NCBI GenBank assembly: GCA_033675265.1
Contig: JAUJYZ010000021.1
Location: 1 to 64,000 of the forward strand
DNA from: Actinostola sp. cb2023
Lineage: Eukaryota > Cnidaria > Anthozoa > Actiniaria > Actinostolidae
Length of the DNA: 64,000 nt
Direction: 5' to 3'
Both the position numbers and the translations under genes were made by a program. The first letter of the stretch is position 1. Every line of letters starts with the position of its first letter. The notes beneath the pieces are model-generated. The model searched no databases, was not told the origin of the DNA, and saw only the letters and a list, made by a program, of their open reading frames with translations. Shown here in pieces: positions 24,201 to 55,473 of the stretch.

Positions 24201-26680
24201 CTTAGACAGAACATGTGAGAGGTGCATAGCCTTTCTACGTACGTAGTTACTGAGTATGTAATCACTTTTAAATAGCCTTAGACAGAACATGTGAGAGGTA
24301 CATAGCCTTTCTACGTACGTAGTTACAGAGTATGTAATCACTTTTAGATAGCCTTAGACAGAACATGTGAGAGGTGCATAGCCTTTCTACGTACGTAGTT
24401 ACAGAGTATGTAATCACTTTTAGATAGCCTTAGACAGAACATGTGAGAGGTGCATAGCCTTTCTACGTACGTAGTTACAGAGTATGTAATCACTTTTAGA
24501 TAGCCTTAGACAGAATATGTGAGAGGTGCATAGCCTTTCTACGTACGTAGTTACTGAGTATGTAATCACTTTTAGATAGCCTTAGACAGAACATGTGAGA
24601 GGTGCATAGCCTTTCTACGTACGTAGTTACTGAGTATGTAATCACTTTTAGATAGCCTTAGACAGAACATGTGAGAGGAACATAGCCTTTCTACGTACGT
24701 AGTTACTGATTATGTAATCACTTTTAGATAGCCTTAGACAGAACATGTGAGAGGTACATAGCCTTTCTACGTACGTAGTTACTGAGTATGTAATCACTTT
24801 TAGATAGCCCTTAGACAGAACATGTGAGAGGTGCATAGCCTTTCTACGTACGTAGTTACTGAGTATGTAATCACTTTTAGTTACTGAGTATGTAATCACT
24901 TTTAGATAGCCTTAGACAGAACATGTGAGAGGTGCATAGCCTTTCTACGTACGTAGTTACAGAGTATGTAATCACTTTTAGATAGCCTTAGACAGAACAT
25001 GTGAGAGGTGCATAGCCTTTCTACGTACGTAGTTACAGAGTATGTAATCACTTTTAGATAGCCTTAGACAGAATATGTGAGAGGTGCATAGCCTTTCTAC
25101 GTACGTAGTTACTGAGTATGTAATCACTTTTAGTTACTGAGTATGTAATCACTTTTAGATAGCCTTAGACAGAACATGTGAGAGGTGCATAGCCTTTCTA
25201 CGTACGTAGTTACAGAGTATGTAATCACTTTTAGATAGCCTTAGACAGAATATGTGAGAGGTGCATAGCCTTTCTACGTACGTAGTTACTGAGTATGTAA
25301 TCACTTTTAGTTACTGAGTATGTAATCACTTTTAGATAGCCTTAGACAGAACATGTGAGAGGTGCATAGCCTTTCTACGTACGTAGTTACAGAGTATGTA
25401 ATCACTTTTAGATAGCCTTAGACAGAACATGTGAGAGGTGCATAGCCTTTCTACGTACGTAGTTACAGAGTATGTAATCACTTTTAGATAGCCTTAGACA
25501 GAATATGTGAGAGGTGCATAGCCTTTCTACGTACGTAGTTACTGAGTATGTAATCACTTTTAGATAGCCTTAGACAGAACATGTGAGAGGTGCATAGCCT
25601 TTCTACGTACGTAGTTACTGAGTATGTAATCACTTTTAGATAGCCTTAGACAGAACATGTGAGAGGTGCATAGCCTTTCTACGTACGTAGTTACAGAGTA
25701 TGTAATCACTTTTAGATAGCCTTAGACAGAATATGTGAGAGGTGCATAGCCTTTCTACGTACGTAGTTACTGAGTATGTAATCACTTTTAGATAGCCTTA
25801 GACAGAATATGTGAGAGGTGCATAGCCTTTCTACGTACGTAGTTACTGAGTATGTAATCACTTTTAGATAGCCTTAGACAGAATATGTGAGAGGTGCATA
25901 GCCTTTCTACGTACGTAGTTACTGAGTATGTAATCACTTTTAGATAGCCTTAGACAGAACATGTGAGAGGTGCATAGCCTTTCTACGTACGTAGTTACTG
26001 AGTATGTAATCACTTTTAGATAGCCTTAGACAGAACATGTGAGAGGTGCATAGCCTTTCTACGTACGTAGTTACTGAGTATGTAATCACTTTTAGATAGC
26101 TTTAGACAGAACATGTGAGAGGTGCATAGCCTTTCTACGTACGTAGTTACTGAGTATGTAATCACTTTTAGATAGCCTTAGACAGAACATGTGAGAGGTA
26201 CATAGCCTTTCTACGTAGTCACTACGTAGTTACTGAGTATGTAATCACTTTTAAAAGCCTTAGACAGAACATGTGAGAGGTGCATAGCCTTTCTACGTAC
26301 GTAGTTACTGAGTATGTAATCACTTTTAGATAGCCTTAGACAGAACATGTGAGAGGTGCATAGCCTTTCTACGTACGTAGTTACTGAGTATGTAATCACT
26401 TTTAGATAGCTTTAGACAGAACATGTGAGAGGTGCATAGCCTTTCTACGTACGTAGTTACTGAGTATGTAATCACTTTTAGATAGCCTTAGACAGAACAT
26501 GTGAGAGGTACATAGCCTTTCTACGTACGTAGTTACTGAGTATGTAATCACTTTTAGATAGCCTTAGACAGAACATGTAAGAGGTGCATAGCCTTTCTAC
26601 GTACGTAGTTACTGAGTATGTAATCACTTTTAGATAGCCTTAGACAGAACATGTGAGAGGTGCAAAGCCTTTCTATTGTT
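21184..26680. repeat. 76-bp minisatellite (about 72 copies) arising from the last codons of PARP gene A
   Basis: The first unit starts inside the coding end: GAGTATTTAATCACTTTT encodes EYLITF, followed by the stop. Later units repeat GAGTATGTAATCACTTTTAG then ATAGCCTTAGACAGAACATG, then TGAGAGGTGCATAGCC, then TTTCTACGTACGTAGTTACT. Most units are 76 bp; some are 78 bp (GTGAGTATG), and a few are partial (near 24878, 25130, 25310). Each unit holds the palindrome CTACGTACGTAG. Runs of 78-bp units keep a minus-strand frame open (up to 127 codons), which I read as a by-product. Confidence 0.95.
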
Positions 26681-26903
26681 AACAGCTCGTACGTAGTCTG
26701 TACTGAAGACGCGCTTTATAGACATATGACACAAAATGTATAGCGGTAATAGAGGGTCTGAATATTGGGGTCTATATGTCAGTTGTCAGTTAAACGTTAG
26801 TTAACTATTAACTGGCCATTTATATACTGTTTTGAACAATTGGAGGTGTTTGATACTTCGTCTGTCAGTTGACAGTTAGGTTCACTTTATTTTCCAGTAC
26901 GTA
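26681..26903. other. 3' flank shared by both PARP genes
   Basis: From ATTGTTAACAGCTC onward the sequence matches 44650-44875 downstream of gene B. No coding signal. It may belong to the 3' UTR/terminator region if transcription reads through the array. Confidence 0.5.
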
Positions 26904-27231
26904 AAGCCGCATCTACACGAACAAGTTTTCCTTGACAAGTTTTCCTTGACAAGGAAAACTTGCTCGTGTAAATGACAAAAAATTATCAATTTTTCCTTGT
27001 CAAGGAAAACTTGTCAAGGAAAACTTTCTCGTGTAAATGACCAAAGATTGTCAATTGTTCCTTGTCAAGGAAAACTTGTCAAGGAAAACTTTCTCGTGTA
27101 AATGACCAAAGATTGTCAATTTTTCCTTGTCAAGGAAAACTTGTCAAGGAAAACTTGTCAAGGAAAACTTGTCAAGGAAAACTTGTCAAGGAAAACTTGT
27201 CAAGGAAAACTTGTTCGTGTAGATGTGGCTT
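26904..27231. mobile_element. MITE with internal 14-bp repeats (TTGTCAAGGAAAAC)
   Basis: Ends AAGCCGCATCTACACGAAC and GTTCGTGTAGATGTGGCTT are inverted. The interior is built almost wholly from TTGTCAAGGAAAAC and its complement; gene B has a shorter version (44875-45083). The plus-strand frame of 60 codons inside it comes from the repeats. Confidence 0.85.
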
Positions 27232-27772
27232 AAAGTGCCTATAACCCCTGTGAGTTTGTTTTAACAATCGATTATATATTAAGTAAATAGTTGCAGGTTT
27301 CAGTATTTTGTGATTTGAACTTCGCGTTTGTGAGTTATAGAGGTTTGAAAACGCGATATGTTAATTTGGTGACGTAACTTAAGGAATGATGCCATAGCTT
27401 ATTTAGTTGTGTTCTTTCTGAAATAGGATACAAAGTTTATCAAATCGTATCTATAAACTGTGAAAAGATATTGCAAGTTTCAAAATGTCAGTAATTTGCA
27501 CAAGGGTGCAAAGTTTATCAAATCGTATCTATAAACTGTGAAAAGATATTGCAAGTTTCAAAATGTCAGTAATTTGCACAAGGGTGTTTTTGTATAAGAC
27601 CTGATTCCTTAAAGTGCGTCATTTTGACGTCATCTGATTTCCATATCGCGATTTCAAACCTCTTTAACTCACAAACATGAAGTTCAAATCACAAAATACT
27701 GAAACCTGCAACTATTTACTTAATATATAATCAATTTTTAAAACAAACTCACAGGGGTTATTGGCACTTTAA
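27230..27772. mobile_element. MITE, TTAAAGTGCCTATAA family, with internal duplication
   Basis: Arms about 27230-27375 and 27630-27772 are inverted, related to 11925-12393. A 78-bp block (ATCAAATCGTATCTATAAAC and onward) is present twice in tandem at about 27436-27590. Missing at the homologous place downstream of gene B (45083), so it inserted after the duplication or was removed there. Confidence 0.85.
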
Positions 27773-28045
27773 CAGAAAGTTTTTAAAGACTCGTACTGAA
27801 AAATGTCGTAATAGTTGCACTTGATATATAAAAGTCCACGTTCCTCCCAGCCCAAAGTATCATAGTTTCTTACTTACGGCACCCATTCTCAGCCTGCGTT
27901 GTGCATGCATGCATCCTAATAATCATGCGGGGGGTGATGGAAGGAAACCGTAGTTTGCAATTTGCGTTTTATTTGTCCGGTACAGCGTAGGCTAATAGAT
28001 GCATGAGCTATCTATTAAACAATGTCATTACAACCAAATGTATTC

Positions 28046-28160
28046 AGTTGTATATATAGCCAGGAGGCTCAGTGTCGACTGTGTATGGATAGCAGTATAT
28101 AATATTTAGTACAGACCGTGTAATACATGTAATACTATGTATCTTTCCTTGGGATGAAAT
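28046..28160 (+). promoter_or_regulatory. Conserved flank with TATATATA and AATAAA motifs
   Basis: TTGTATATATAGCC near 28050 and GAAATAAAATG near 28155 are kept in the gene B flank (about 45388 and 45492). The AATAAA could serve as a distal polyadenylation signal for the PARP genes. Function is inference. Confidence 0.3.
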
Positions 28161-28214
28161 AAAATGTTATAAAACTTGACGTACATGATTCATTTGTAAC
28201 ATCGGTAGCCTTGA

Positions 28215-28596
28215 AGGTCACATGTCTGATCATGAGGTCACATGTCTGATCATGAGGTCACATGTCTGATCATGAGGTCACATGTCCGATCATGAGGTCA
28301 CATGTCTGATCATGAGGTCACATGTCTGATCATGAGGTCACATGTCCGATCATGAGGTCACATGTCTGATCATGAGGTCACATGTCTGATCATGAGGTCA
28401 CATGTCTGATCATGAGGTCACATGTCTGATCATGAGGTCACATGTCTGATCATGAGGTCACATGTCTGATCATGAGGTCACATGTCCGATCATGAGGTCA
28501 CATGTCCGATCATGAGGTCACATGTCTGATCATGAGGTCACATGTCTGATCATGAGGTCACATGTATGATCATGAGGTCACATGTCTGATCATGAG
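28215..28596. repeat. 20-bp minisatellite, about 19 copies
   Basis: Unit TGATCATGAGGTCACATGTC, nearly perfect, with T/C changes at one site. The homologous site after gene B (about 45555-45580) holds a single unit, so the array grew after the duplication. Each unit contains AGGTCA, the nuclear-receptor half site, and CACATG. Confidence 0.95.
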
Positions 28597-29225
28597 CAAA
28601 CAGGTTAATAAGTAGCTGTCCAGTGTACGAACATATCTAATTGTCTTTTATGAGTAAACCCTCCCTTCTCCTCAACATTGGAATATATGTGCGCTTTACT
28701 TAATGTGATTAAGGTAAAATACTTGTAAACATATCGAGGTTATTTCGCATCAATGCAATTTTCGAAGCTGAAAAGGAAAAGATAATACAGTACGGAAATA
28801 GAAGTAGTTTTTGATTTGCACAGGGAGCCCAATATTCTAAACTTCAAGATCAGAGTCAGTTTTAAAACACACATTGCAACCTTGAAGATGATCTCGTAGA
28901 TCGAAAGCTTGGTTTATTTAAAAAAAATATTCCAGGATGATGATACAAGCACAACTTACAAACAACTCATTCTCGTACCCAGAGCCCTCTCTTCATTTGG
29001 TTCAGTCGTGGGCTCTGGGAAACCCTGTTGCTCGGTCGTCAAATTTTGACGACCAAGTCGTCAGAGCGCATGCTCATACTAAAGACCGCTGCGAGCGGGT
29101 ACTGTGGAAGAGGCTACTAGCTACGTAGTGTTTACGTTGGTTTGAATATTCAAACAATGTATTACAAGTACACAAGTTTGTACATTTATCTTCGTGTAGC
29201 CGTTTAAAAGCCCTTCGACGTTCCC
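28597..29225. other. Spacer, right edge of PARP segmental duplication
   Basis: Matches 45580-45904 up to about 28968; unique afterwards. No gene recognised. The open frame 28937-29128 has no family features. Confidence 0.5.
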
Positions 29226-29525
29226 CGGGGGGGTACTCCCATATATGGACTATACGGGGATGTGCCGTTCAACAGGGTATAGTTTTTGTCTCTCTGGCTC
29301 TGGAACAGGGTATACAAATCACTGTTTCTGTCTGGAACAGGGGTATGTTTTACGTTCAGTTTGGCTCTGGAAATAATACTCTGGAACAGAGTATATCAAG
29401 TTTATTGCTTCTAGTCTGGAACAGGGTACCTATTTTGGCCATTTTGTCTGGAACAGGGTCGCAAAATTATCATTTTTTGTCTGGAACAGGTCCAGGGCAG
29501 TCAGAGACTCAGCGGCACACCCCCG
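29226..29525. mobile_element. Element with GGGGGTACTCCC end and internal TCTGGAACAGGGTA repeats
   Basis: Starts CCCCGGGGGGGTACTCCCAT. It contains about seven variants of TCTGGAACAGGGTA and ends near the C-rich ACACCCCCGTCC. Same architecture as 45941-46248, 49275-49785 and 56262-56702. Confidence 0.6.
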
Positions 29526-29643
29526 TCCTAAATTTAATAATACCGGCCAGCTCAGAATTTGTATAAACTACTGGTTAGTATAGGTAATCGCATGGGGCCG
29601 AGTAAAATTAAGGATTAATTTCAAATCAATCGCGGAAAGATAT

Positions 29644-29953
29644 CCGGCTACAATCTTGGACAAAACTCATGGAGACACTACGCATTTTGTAGACATTAGA
29701 GCTGATAATTTATAGGATCGCAAAAGCACTTCTTTATATTTCTTTAATCCCCCGTCCCCCCTGTCCAATGTTGATGTTTCGGAAACTAGACACACTAGGC
29801 ATGATTTTTGGACAACAACATTGTTTTGGGGGGAGGGGTGGGGGGGTTGGGGGGGGGGGGGCAGGGGGAGAGAGGCTAATGCGCGTTTGGAAACCGAATT
29901 ATACCCACAAGCTTGGAAGTGTCTCAACAGTTTTGTCCAAGATTGTAGCTGAC
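29644..29953. mobile_element. MITE with GCTACAATCTTGGACAAAA ends
   Basis: GGCTACAATCTTGGACAAAA at about 29647 and TTTTGTCCAAGATTGTAGCT at about 29932 are inverted; GGAGACAC and GTGTCTC extend the arms. The interior has a long G-run near 29830-29870 that also produces spurious open frames. Confidence 0.75.
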
Positions 29954-30438
29954 TAGTTCCCCAAAATGTTGTCGAGTGCCGGGCGATTCCAAATTCTGAA
30001 TGTTCTACCGAGTTTAGTTTAACTAAACAAGGTTTGGTGTGAATGGTCTCGATTCAGAAAACAGTCCGTGCAATTCAAAAATGTTTCTATTGTTTCATGT
30101 CAACATTTTTCGTGTTCTTGTTGGTATTTGTGAATAATTTACACTGACTCGAGGCTAAGCCTGTACAAATGAGTCTGTTGTCAATAAGTACAGCGGTTTT
30201 ACAGCGGTATCTGTGAACGCGAACTACTATTATGATCAAAATGATAAACATTGATCTCAAAGTCTCCCCCCCCCCCCCCTCAGCAAGTCGAAAAAGACAC
30301 CAAAATCTATTGAGAACTGTACTATTTTTATTTATTTATTTATTTATTGTTTCCCCCCTCCCCCCCCAACCCCCCCCCCCCCCCCCAACCCCCCCCCCCC
30401 TTGAATTGTGGGTTATGTACCAGGTGTATGTACGGCCC
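29954..30438. other. Low-complexity spacer upstream of gene B
   Basis: C-runs near 30265 and 30357-30410 and a TTTATTTATTTA run near 30330. A TTGAATTGTGGGTTATGTAC fragment near 30402 resembles the repeat at 61270. No gene recognised. Confidence 0.6.
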
Positions 30439-30564
30439 GGAATCCACCTAGAGAAAAGGAGAAATACCTAGAGTCCTTCCAAGAATAACCCTGTGCATTA
30501 TGGGATATATCAGATTCTCGGTAACTGAGTTCCAGGAAATGAAGCACACCTTTCAAAGATTGCT

Positions 30565-42654
<12,090 letters not shown>

Positions 42655-42678
<24 letters not shown>

Positions 42679-44650
42679 CTTTAGAGTAATATTGCTGACA
42701 GAACATGTGACAGGTGCATAGCCTTTCTACGTACGTAGTTACAGAGTATGTAATCACTTTTAGATAGCCTTAGACAGAACATGTGAGAGGTGCAAAGCCT
42801 TTCTACGTACTACGATAGCCTTAGACAGAACATGTGAGAGGTGCAAAGCCTTTCTACGTACGTAGTTACTGAGTATGTAATCACTTTTAAATAGCCTTAG
42901 ACAAAACATGTGAGAGGTGCAAAGCCTTTCTACGTACTACGATAGCCTTAGACAGAACATGTGAGAGGTGCAAAGCCTTTCTACGTACTACGATAGCCTT
43001 AGACAGAACATGTTCTACGTACGTAGTTACTGAGTATGTAATCACTTTTAAATAGCCTTAGACAAAACATGTGAGAGGTGCAAAGCCTTTCTACGTACTA
43101 CGATAGCCTTAGACAGAACATGTGAGAGGTGCATAGCCTTCAGTTCACGTACTACGATAGCCTTAGACAGAACATGTTCTACGTACGTAGTTACTGAGTA
43201 TGTAATCACTTTTAAATAGCCTTAGACAGAACATGTGAGAGGTGCAAAGCCTTTCTACGTACTACGATAGCCTTAGACAGAACATGTGAGAGGTGCATAG
43301 CCTTTCTACGTACTACGATAGCCTTAGACAGAACATGTTCTACGTACGTAGTTACTGAGTATGTAATCACTTTTAGATAGCCTTAGACAGAACATGTGAG
43401 AGGTGCAAAGCCTTTCTACGTACTACGATAGCCTTAGACAGAACATGTTCTACGTACGTAGTTACTGAGTATGTAATCACTTTTAGATAGCCTTAGACAG
43501 AACATGTGAGAGGTGCATAGCCTTTCTACGTACTACGATAGCCTTAGACAGAACATGTTCTACGTACGTAGTTACTGAGTATGTAATCACTTTTAGATAG
43601 CCTTAGACAGAACATGTGAGAGGTGCAAAGCCTTTCTACGTACGTAGTTACTGAGTATGTAATCACTTTTAGATAGCCTTAGACAGAACATGTGAGAGGT
43701 GCAAAGCCTTTCTACGTACTACGATAGCCTTAGACAGAACATGTTCTACGTACGTAGTTACTGAGTATGTAATCACTTTTAGATAGCCTTAGACAGAACA
43801 TGTGAGAGGTGCAAAGCCTTTCTACGTACTACGATAGCCTTAGACAGAACATGTTCTATGTACGTAGTTACTGAGTATGTAATCACTTTTAGATAGCCTT
43901 AGACAGAACATGTGAGAGGTGCAAAGCCTTTCTACGTACTACGATAGCCTTAGACAGAACATGTTCTATGTACGTAGTTACTGAGTATGTAATCACTTTT
44001 AGATAGCCTTAGACAGAACATGTGAGAGGTGCAAAGCCTTTCTACGTACTACGATAGCCTTAGACAGAACATGTTCTACGTACGTAGTTACTGAGTATGT
44101 AATCACTTTTAGATAGCCTTAGACAGAACATGTGAGAGGTGCAAAGCCTTTCTACGTACTACGATAGCCTTAGACAGAACATGTTCTACGTACGTAGTTA
44201 CTGAGTATGTAATCACTTTTAGATAGCCTTAGACAGAACATGTGAGAGGTGCAAAGCCTTTCTACGTACTACGATAGCCTTAGACAGAACATGTTCTATG
44301 TACGTAGTTACTGAGTATGTAATCACTTTTAGATAGCCTTAGACAGAACATGTGAGAGGTGCAAAGCCTTTCTACGTACTACGATAGCCTTAGACAGAAC
44401 ATGTGAGAGGTGCAAAGCCTTTCTACGTACTACGATAGCCTTAGACAGAACATGTTCTACGTACGTAGTTACTGAGTATGTAATCACTTTTAGATAGCCT
44501 TAGACAGAACATGTGAGAGGTGCAAAGCCTTTCTACGTACTACGATAGCCTTAGACAGAACATGTTCTATGTACGTAGTTACTGAGTATGTAATCACTTT
44601 TAGATAGCCTTATATAGACAGAACATGTGAGGTGCTGCAAAGCCTTTATA
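42655..44650. repeat. 76/110-bp higher-order minisatellite downstream of gene B
   Basis: Starts in the coding end (EYLITFK then TAG) like its sister after gene A. It is organised mostly as a 110-bp unit, the 76-bp unit plus a 34-bp partial unit joined at ACGTACTACGATAGCC and GAACATGTTCTACG. About 20 units. Most carry GTGCAAAGCC where the gene A array has GTGCATAGCC. Confidence 0.95.
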
Positions 44651-44874
44651 TTGTTAACAGCTCATACGTAGTTGAAAACGCGCTTTATAGACATATGACA
44701 CAAAATGTATAGCGGTAATAGAGGGTCTGAATATTGGGGCTCTATATGTCAGTTGTCAGTTAAACGTTAGTCAACTATTAACTGGCCATTTATATAGTGT
44801 TTTGAACAATTGGAGGTGTTTGATACTTCGTTTGTCAGTTGACAGTTATAGGTTCACTTTATTTTCCAGTACGT

Positions 44875-45083
44875 AAAGCCGCATCTACACGAACAAGTTT
44901 TCCTTGACAAGTTTTCCTTGACAAGTTTTCCTTGACATGGAAGACTTGCTCGTGTAGACGACAAAAAACATCGCCAATTTTTCCTTGTCAAGGAAAACTT
45001 GCTCGTGTAAATGACAAAAATTGTCAATTTTTCCTTGTCAAGGAAAACTTGTCAAGGAAAACTTGTTCGTGTAGATGCGGCTT
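44875..45083. mobile_element. MITE with TTGTCAAGGAAAAC repeats, gene B side
   Basis: Same ends (AAGCCGCATCTACACGAAC, GTTCGTGTAGATGCGGCTT) as 26904-27231 but with fewer internal repeats; orthologous by position. Confidence 0.85.
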
Positions 45084-45904
45084 AACATTGATAAGTTTTT
45101 AAAGCCGTTTGTCGTCTAGTTAACCCCATTACTGAAAATGTCGTAATAGTACACTTGATATATAAACTAGTCCACGTTCCTCCCAGCCCAAAGTATCATA
45201 GTTTCTTACTTACGGCACCCATTCTCAGCCTGCGTTGTGCATGCATGCATCCTAATAATCATGCGGGGGGTGATGGAAGGAAACCGTAGTTTGCAATTTG
45301 CGTTTTATTTGTCCGGTACAGCGTAGGCTAATAGATGCATGAGCTATCTATTGAACAATGTCATTACAACCAAATGTATTCAGTTGTATATATAGCCAGG
45401 AGGCTCAGTGTAGACTGTGTATGGATAGCAGTATATAGTATTTAGTACAGACCGTGTAATACATGTAATACTATGTATCTTTCCTTAGAATGAAATAAAA
45501 TGTTATAAAACTTGACGTACATGATTCATTTGTAACATCGGTAGCCTTGAACTGATATGAGGTCACATGTCTGATCATGAGCAAACAGGTTAATAAGTAG
45601 CTGTCCAGTGTACGAAGATATCTAATTGTCTTTTATGAGTAAACCCTCCCTTCTCCTCAACATTGGAACATATGTGCGCTTTGCTTAATGTGATTATAGG
45701 TAAAATACTTGTAAACATATCGAGGTTATTTCGCGTCAATGCAATTTTCGAAGCTGAAAAGGAAAAGATAATAATACGGAAATATTTGTCAGAGTGCTAA
45801 AACACACATTGTACCCTGAAGATGAGCGCGTAGCTCGAAAGCTTGGTTTATTTCAAAAATAAATTCCACTATGTGATGCCACAAGTACAACTTACAAACA
45901 ACTA
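45084..45904. other. Right flank of the gene B duplication block
   Basis: Matches 27775-28968 minus the 20-bp array. No gene recognised. AATAAA at about 45493. Confidence 0.5.
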
Positions 45905-45940
45905 AGTTCGCTAATGTTTTCGACTAGTTGTCCGACAGTT

Positions 45941-46248
45941 CCAGGGGAGGGGACTCCCATGTGAAAGGGGCGGGGATGATCGTCGGAAAATTTGAAAGAT
46001 AAACCCCCAAAGGAGACCAATATGGGCGTGGCTTGAGCATTATTTGACCCCTAACTGAGACAGACAGACAGACACCAACACATGATCGCGCTCTCGATTT
46101 CTTCGCGTACAACCCTAAATGATACCTTGATGGCTACAAATATTGGCATTCCGTCGTGGACACCCTAAATGATACCAAAACCCGTAATTTACGCCTCTAA
46201 AAGAGACTACGATCATCCCCGCCCCTTTCACATGGGAGTTTCTGCCCC
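45941..46248. mobile_element. MITE with CATGTGAAAGGGGCGGGGAT arms and CCCTAAATGATACC repeats
   Basis: Left arm from about 45941 (CCAGGGGAGGGGACTCCCAT) and right arm (ATCCCCGCCCCTTTCACATG to about 46248) are inverted. CCCTAAATGATACC occurs twice inside. Confidence 0.75.
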
Positions 46249-46359
46249 GGGCGACTGCAGCATACCCCTGGCATTTGACCGTAGTTACGTTCCGCATAGT
46301 GCATTATGACAGCGTAACGTTATCAACAATTTACGAAAACTACTAAAGCCTTTTCACCT

Positions 46360-46620
46360 GCATCAAGAAGTTTTGAGGACTATAGAATGGTCTCTGAAAA
46401 ATACCGGGTCTCGGCAAAATCTGAGCGAGTCTCGAAATCTCGGCGTTCCAGGAAAGACCAGGAAAGAGTCTCGGATTCCGGATTTTGTGAAAATCAATAT
46501 GCAGCTCGAAATCTCGATTTTTCAAATCTCAAACAAAATAGTGAAGTCTCGGGCTCGGATTTTTAAACAAGTGTCTCGGCGTCTCCGCGGAGCCTCGGCT
46601 AGCCCTCCTTTGAGTCCTTA
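46360..46620. repeat. TCTCGG-rich repetitive stretch
   Basis: GTCTCGG/AATCTCG/GAGTCTCG recur about twelve times between TTTTGAGGACTATAGA and TTTGAGTCCTTAGA. It resembles the other elements with short internal repeats. The open frames on both strands are not supported by any family. Confidence 0.5.
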
Positions 46621-46879
46621 GAGGGAATGCATGGAATGAGCGTGACGTACCCAGAATACGTTGCTGGTCACGCAATCTATGTGACGACTTTATTGGACGG
46701 AGGAAGAAATAGACAAGAGCTCGAGGAGTCGAGGTACATAATATATAGAAGCGATCCCATAAACTTTGTTAGGTTTTAGTAGTCTTAGTTTTGCTAATAT
46801 TTTAATAGATGAGTTACCTGATGCTTGGTTCTATTGGTAAACACTTGGTGAGTCCTCCAACAATCCTTGGAAATCCAAT

Positions 46880-54092
<7,213 letters not shown>

Positions 54093-55473
54093 TAGGGCTG
54101 TTTGTGAAAACGGCCGTCTTTCTTCCAATAGACAAATCCCCATTTACACGAAAATATATTTTTTGTCATGTAAACAACATAATTCGCGAGTGCCGTGCTA
54201 CAAAAGTAAGGCACGCGTACCAAAAGTTAGGAGTGCCGTGCCCAAAAAGGAGCCGACTACTTTCTCTAAATTCACTAACTTTTGTAGTTTATCGACTCGA
54301 TTTAGTTTTTCGATTCTCTAAATATTAACAAAATCTCGTTTATCAACCTTTTTTTAAATAGTTTTGCTAATATTTAGAGAATCGAAAAACTAACTCGAGT
54401 CGATAAACTGCGTTTGTACGGCAATTCACCGAAAATGTACGAACATTTTGGTGACAGTAACATGAACGAATGAAGTGGCCACGTGAGCTCTAGGGGCCAA
54501 TCGGTGAATTACCGTGTTTTTGGACATACGGTTCAAAGGTTTTTATCACAGCTTCTCATAATTAGGCCTGAAACGTTGGGTATTAATATACATGTTTATG
54601 TTTTATATCCATTCATTTTATAGAGGAAAAAAACCCAGAATGAAATATATACTACAATCAAAAACAAAATCATACAATGATGCATAAGTGATTGAGTTGA
54701 ATCAATAAATGAATGATTATTCACTTGATGGAGATGTCCTACATTTGTTATAGATACCAGAAACACCATAAGTGCTCAGTTTCTAAGTTGTGCATTAAAA
54801 CTGGCCAGTTCCCCTTATGGGGTGTTTTGGATATACATGTAGGGGTAAACTATACTATTTGGCCTCCAACAAATAGATTTATAGAAAAAACTAAAAACCA
54901 CAAATTAAAAAAGTCTTGATTGCATGGAACCTTTTTTTCTTAGCTAGATTTCCATTCATGTTTTCTGTACTTATCAGAACTTTTTGAAGAACTGAGCACC
55001 AGAAAAGATATTTAGATTTCATTTAGCTTTAGATGTCTGTAGTGAAACAACGATTAATTACCAATAACAAGCACAGTACACTACAGTAACTATATAACCT
55101 TCCATGTAGCACTAAGCAAGAACAGTTTCCATCACAGGTACTTTATCTCTTGCTTCAGTAGCCCAAGTATGGTTTTACCAACATTTTCAAAAGTCTGAAC
55201 ATCTTGAGGCTCAAGCAGGAACTTCCAACAACATTCCCTGATAGTGCAGAATTCCACTTAAATAAAGTATATCGGATTTTGGACTTGTTTGGCTATTCCT
55301 TACTCACAAGGTAGCCTGAGAGGGCCAGCAACTACTTTGACGCTCACTACAGAAGTGTGTGCGTTGTGAAAGCACACTTCTTAAGTGTTGCCCTACTTTC
55401 GCTGCTACTTTGATGTACATGTAGGCTAAACAGAGTGTATGATAACATAGTTCTCCCAGTATTATAATGTGTT
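54093..55473. other. LDHD 3' region and spacer between LDHD and gene D
   Basis: A hairpin element near 54285-54415 (AGTTTATCGACTCGA and its complement). First AATAAA on the plus strand at 54704-54709, about 610 bases after the LDHD stop, is a candidate polyadenylation signal. The rest holds no recognised gene. The two genes converge on this spacer. Confidence 0.5.

Noticed and set aside
21823..26399. Minus-strand frames up to 127 codons with a repeated SDYILTVTTYVERL-like protein
   Set aside because: They stay open only where consecutive units are 78 bp long; no start context, splice sites or homologous family, and the array starts in a plus-strand coding end.
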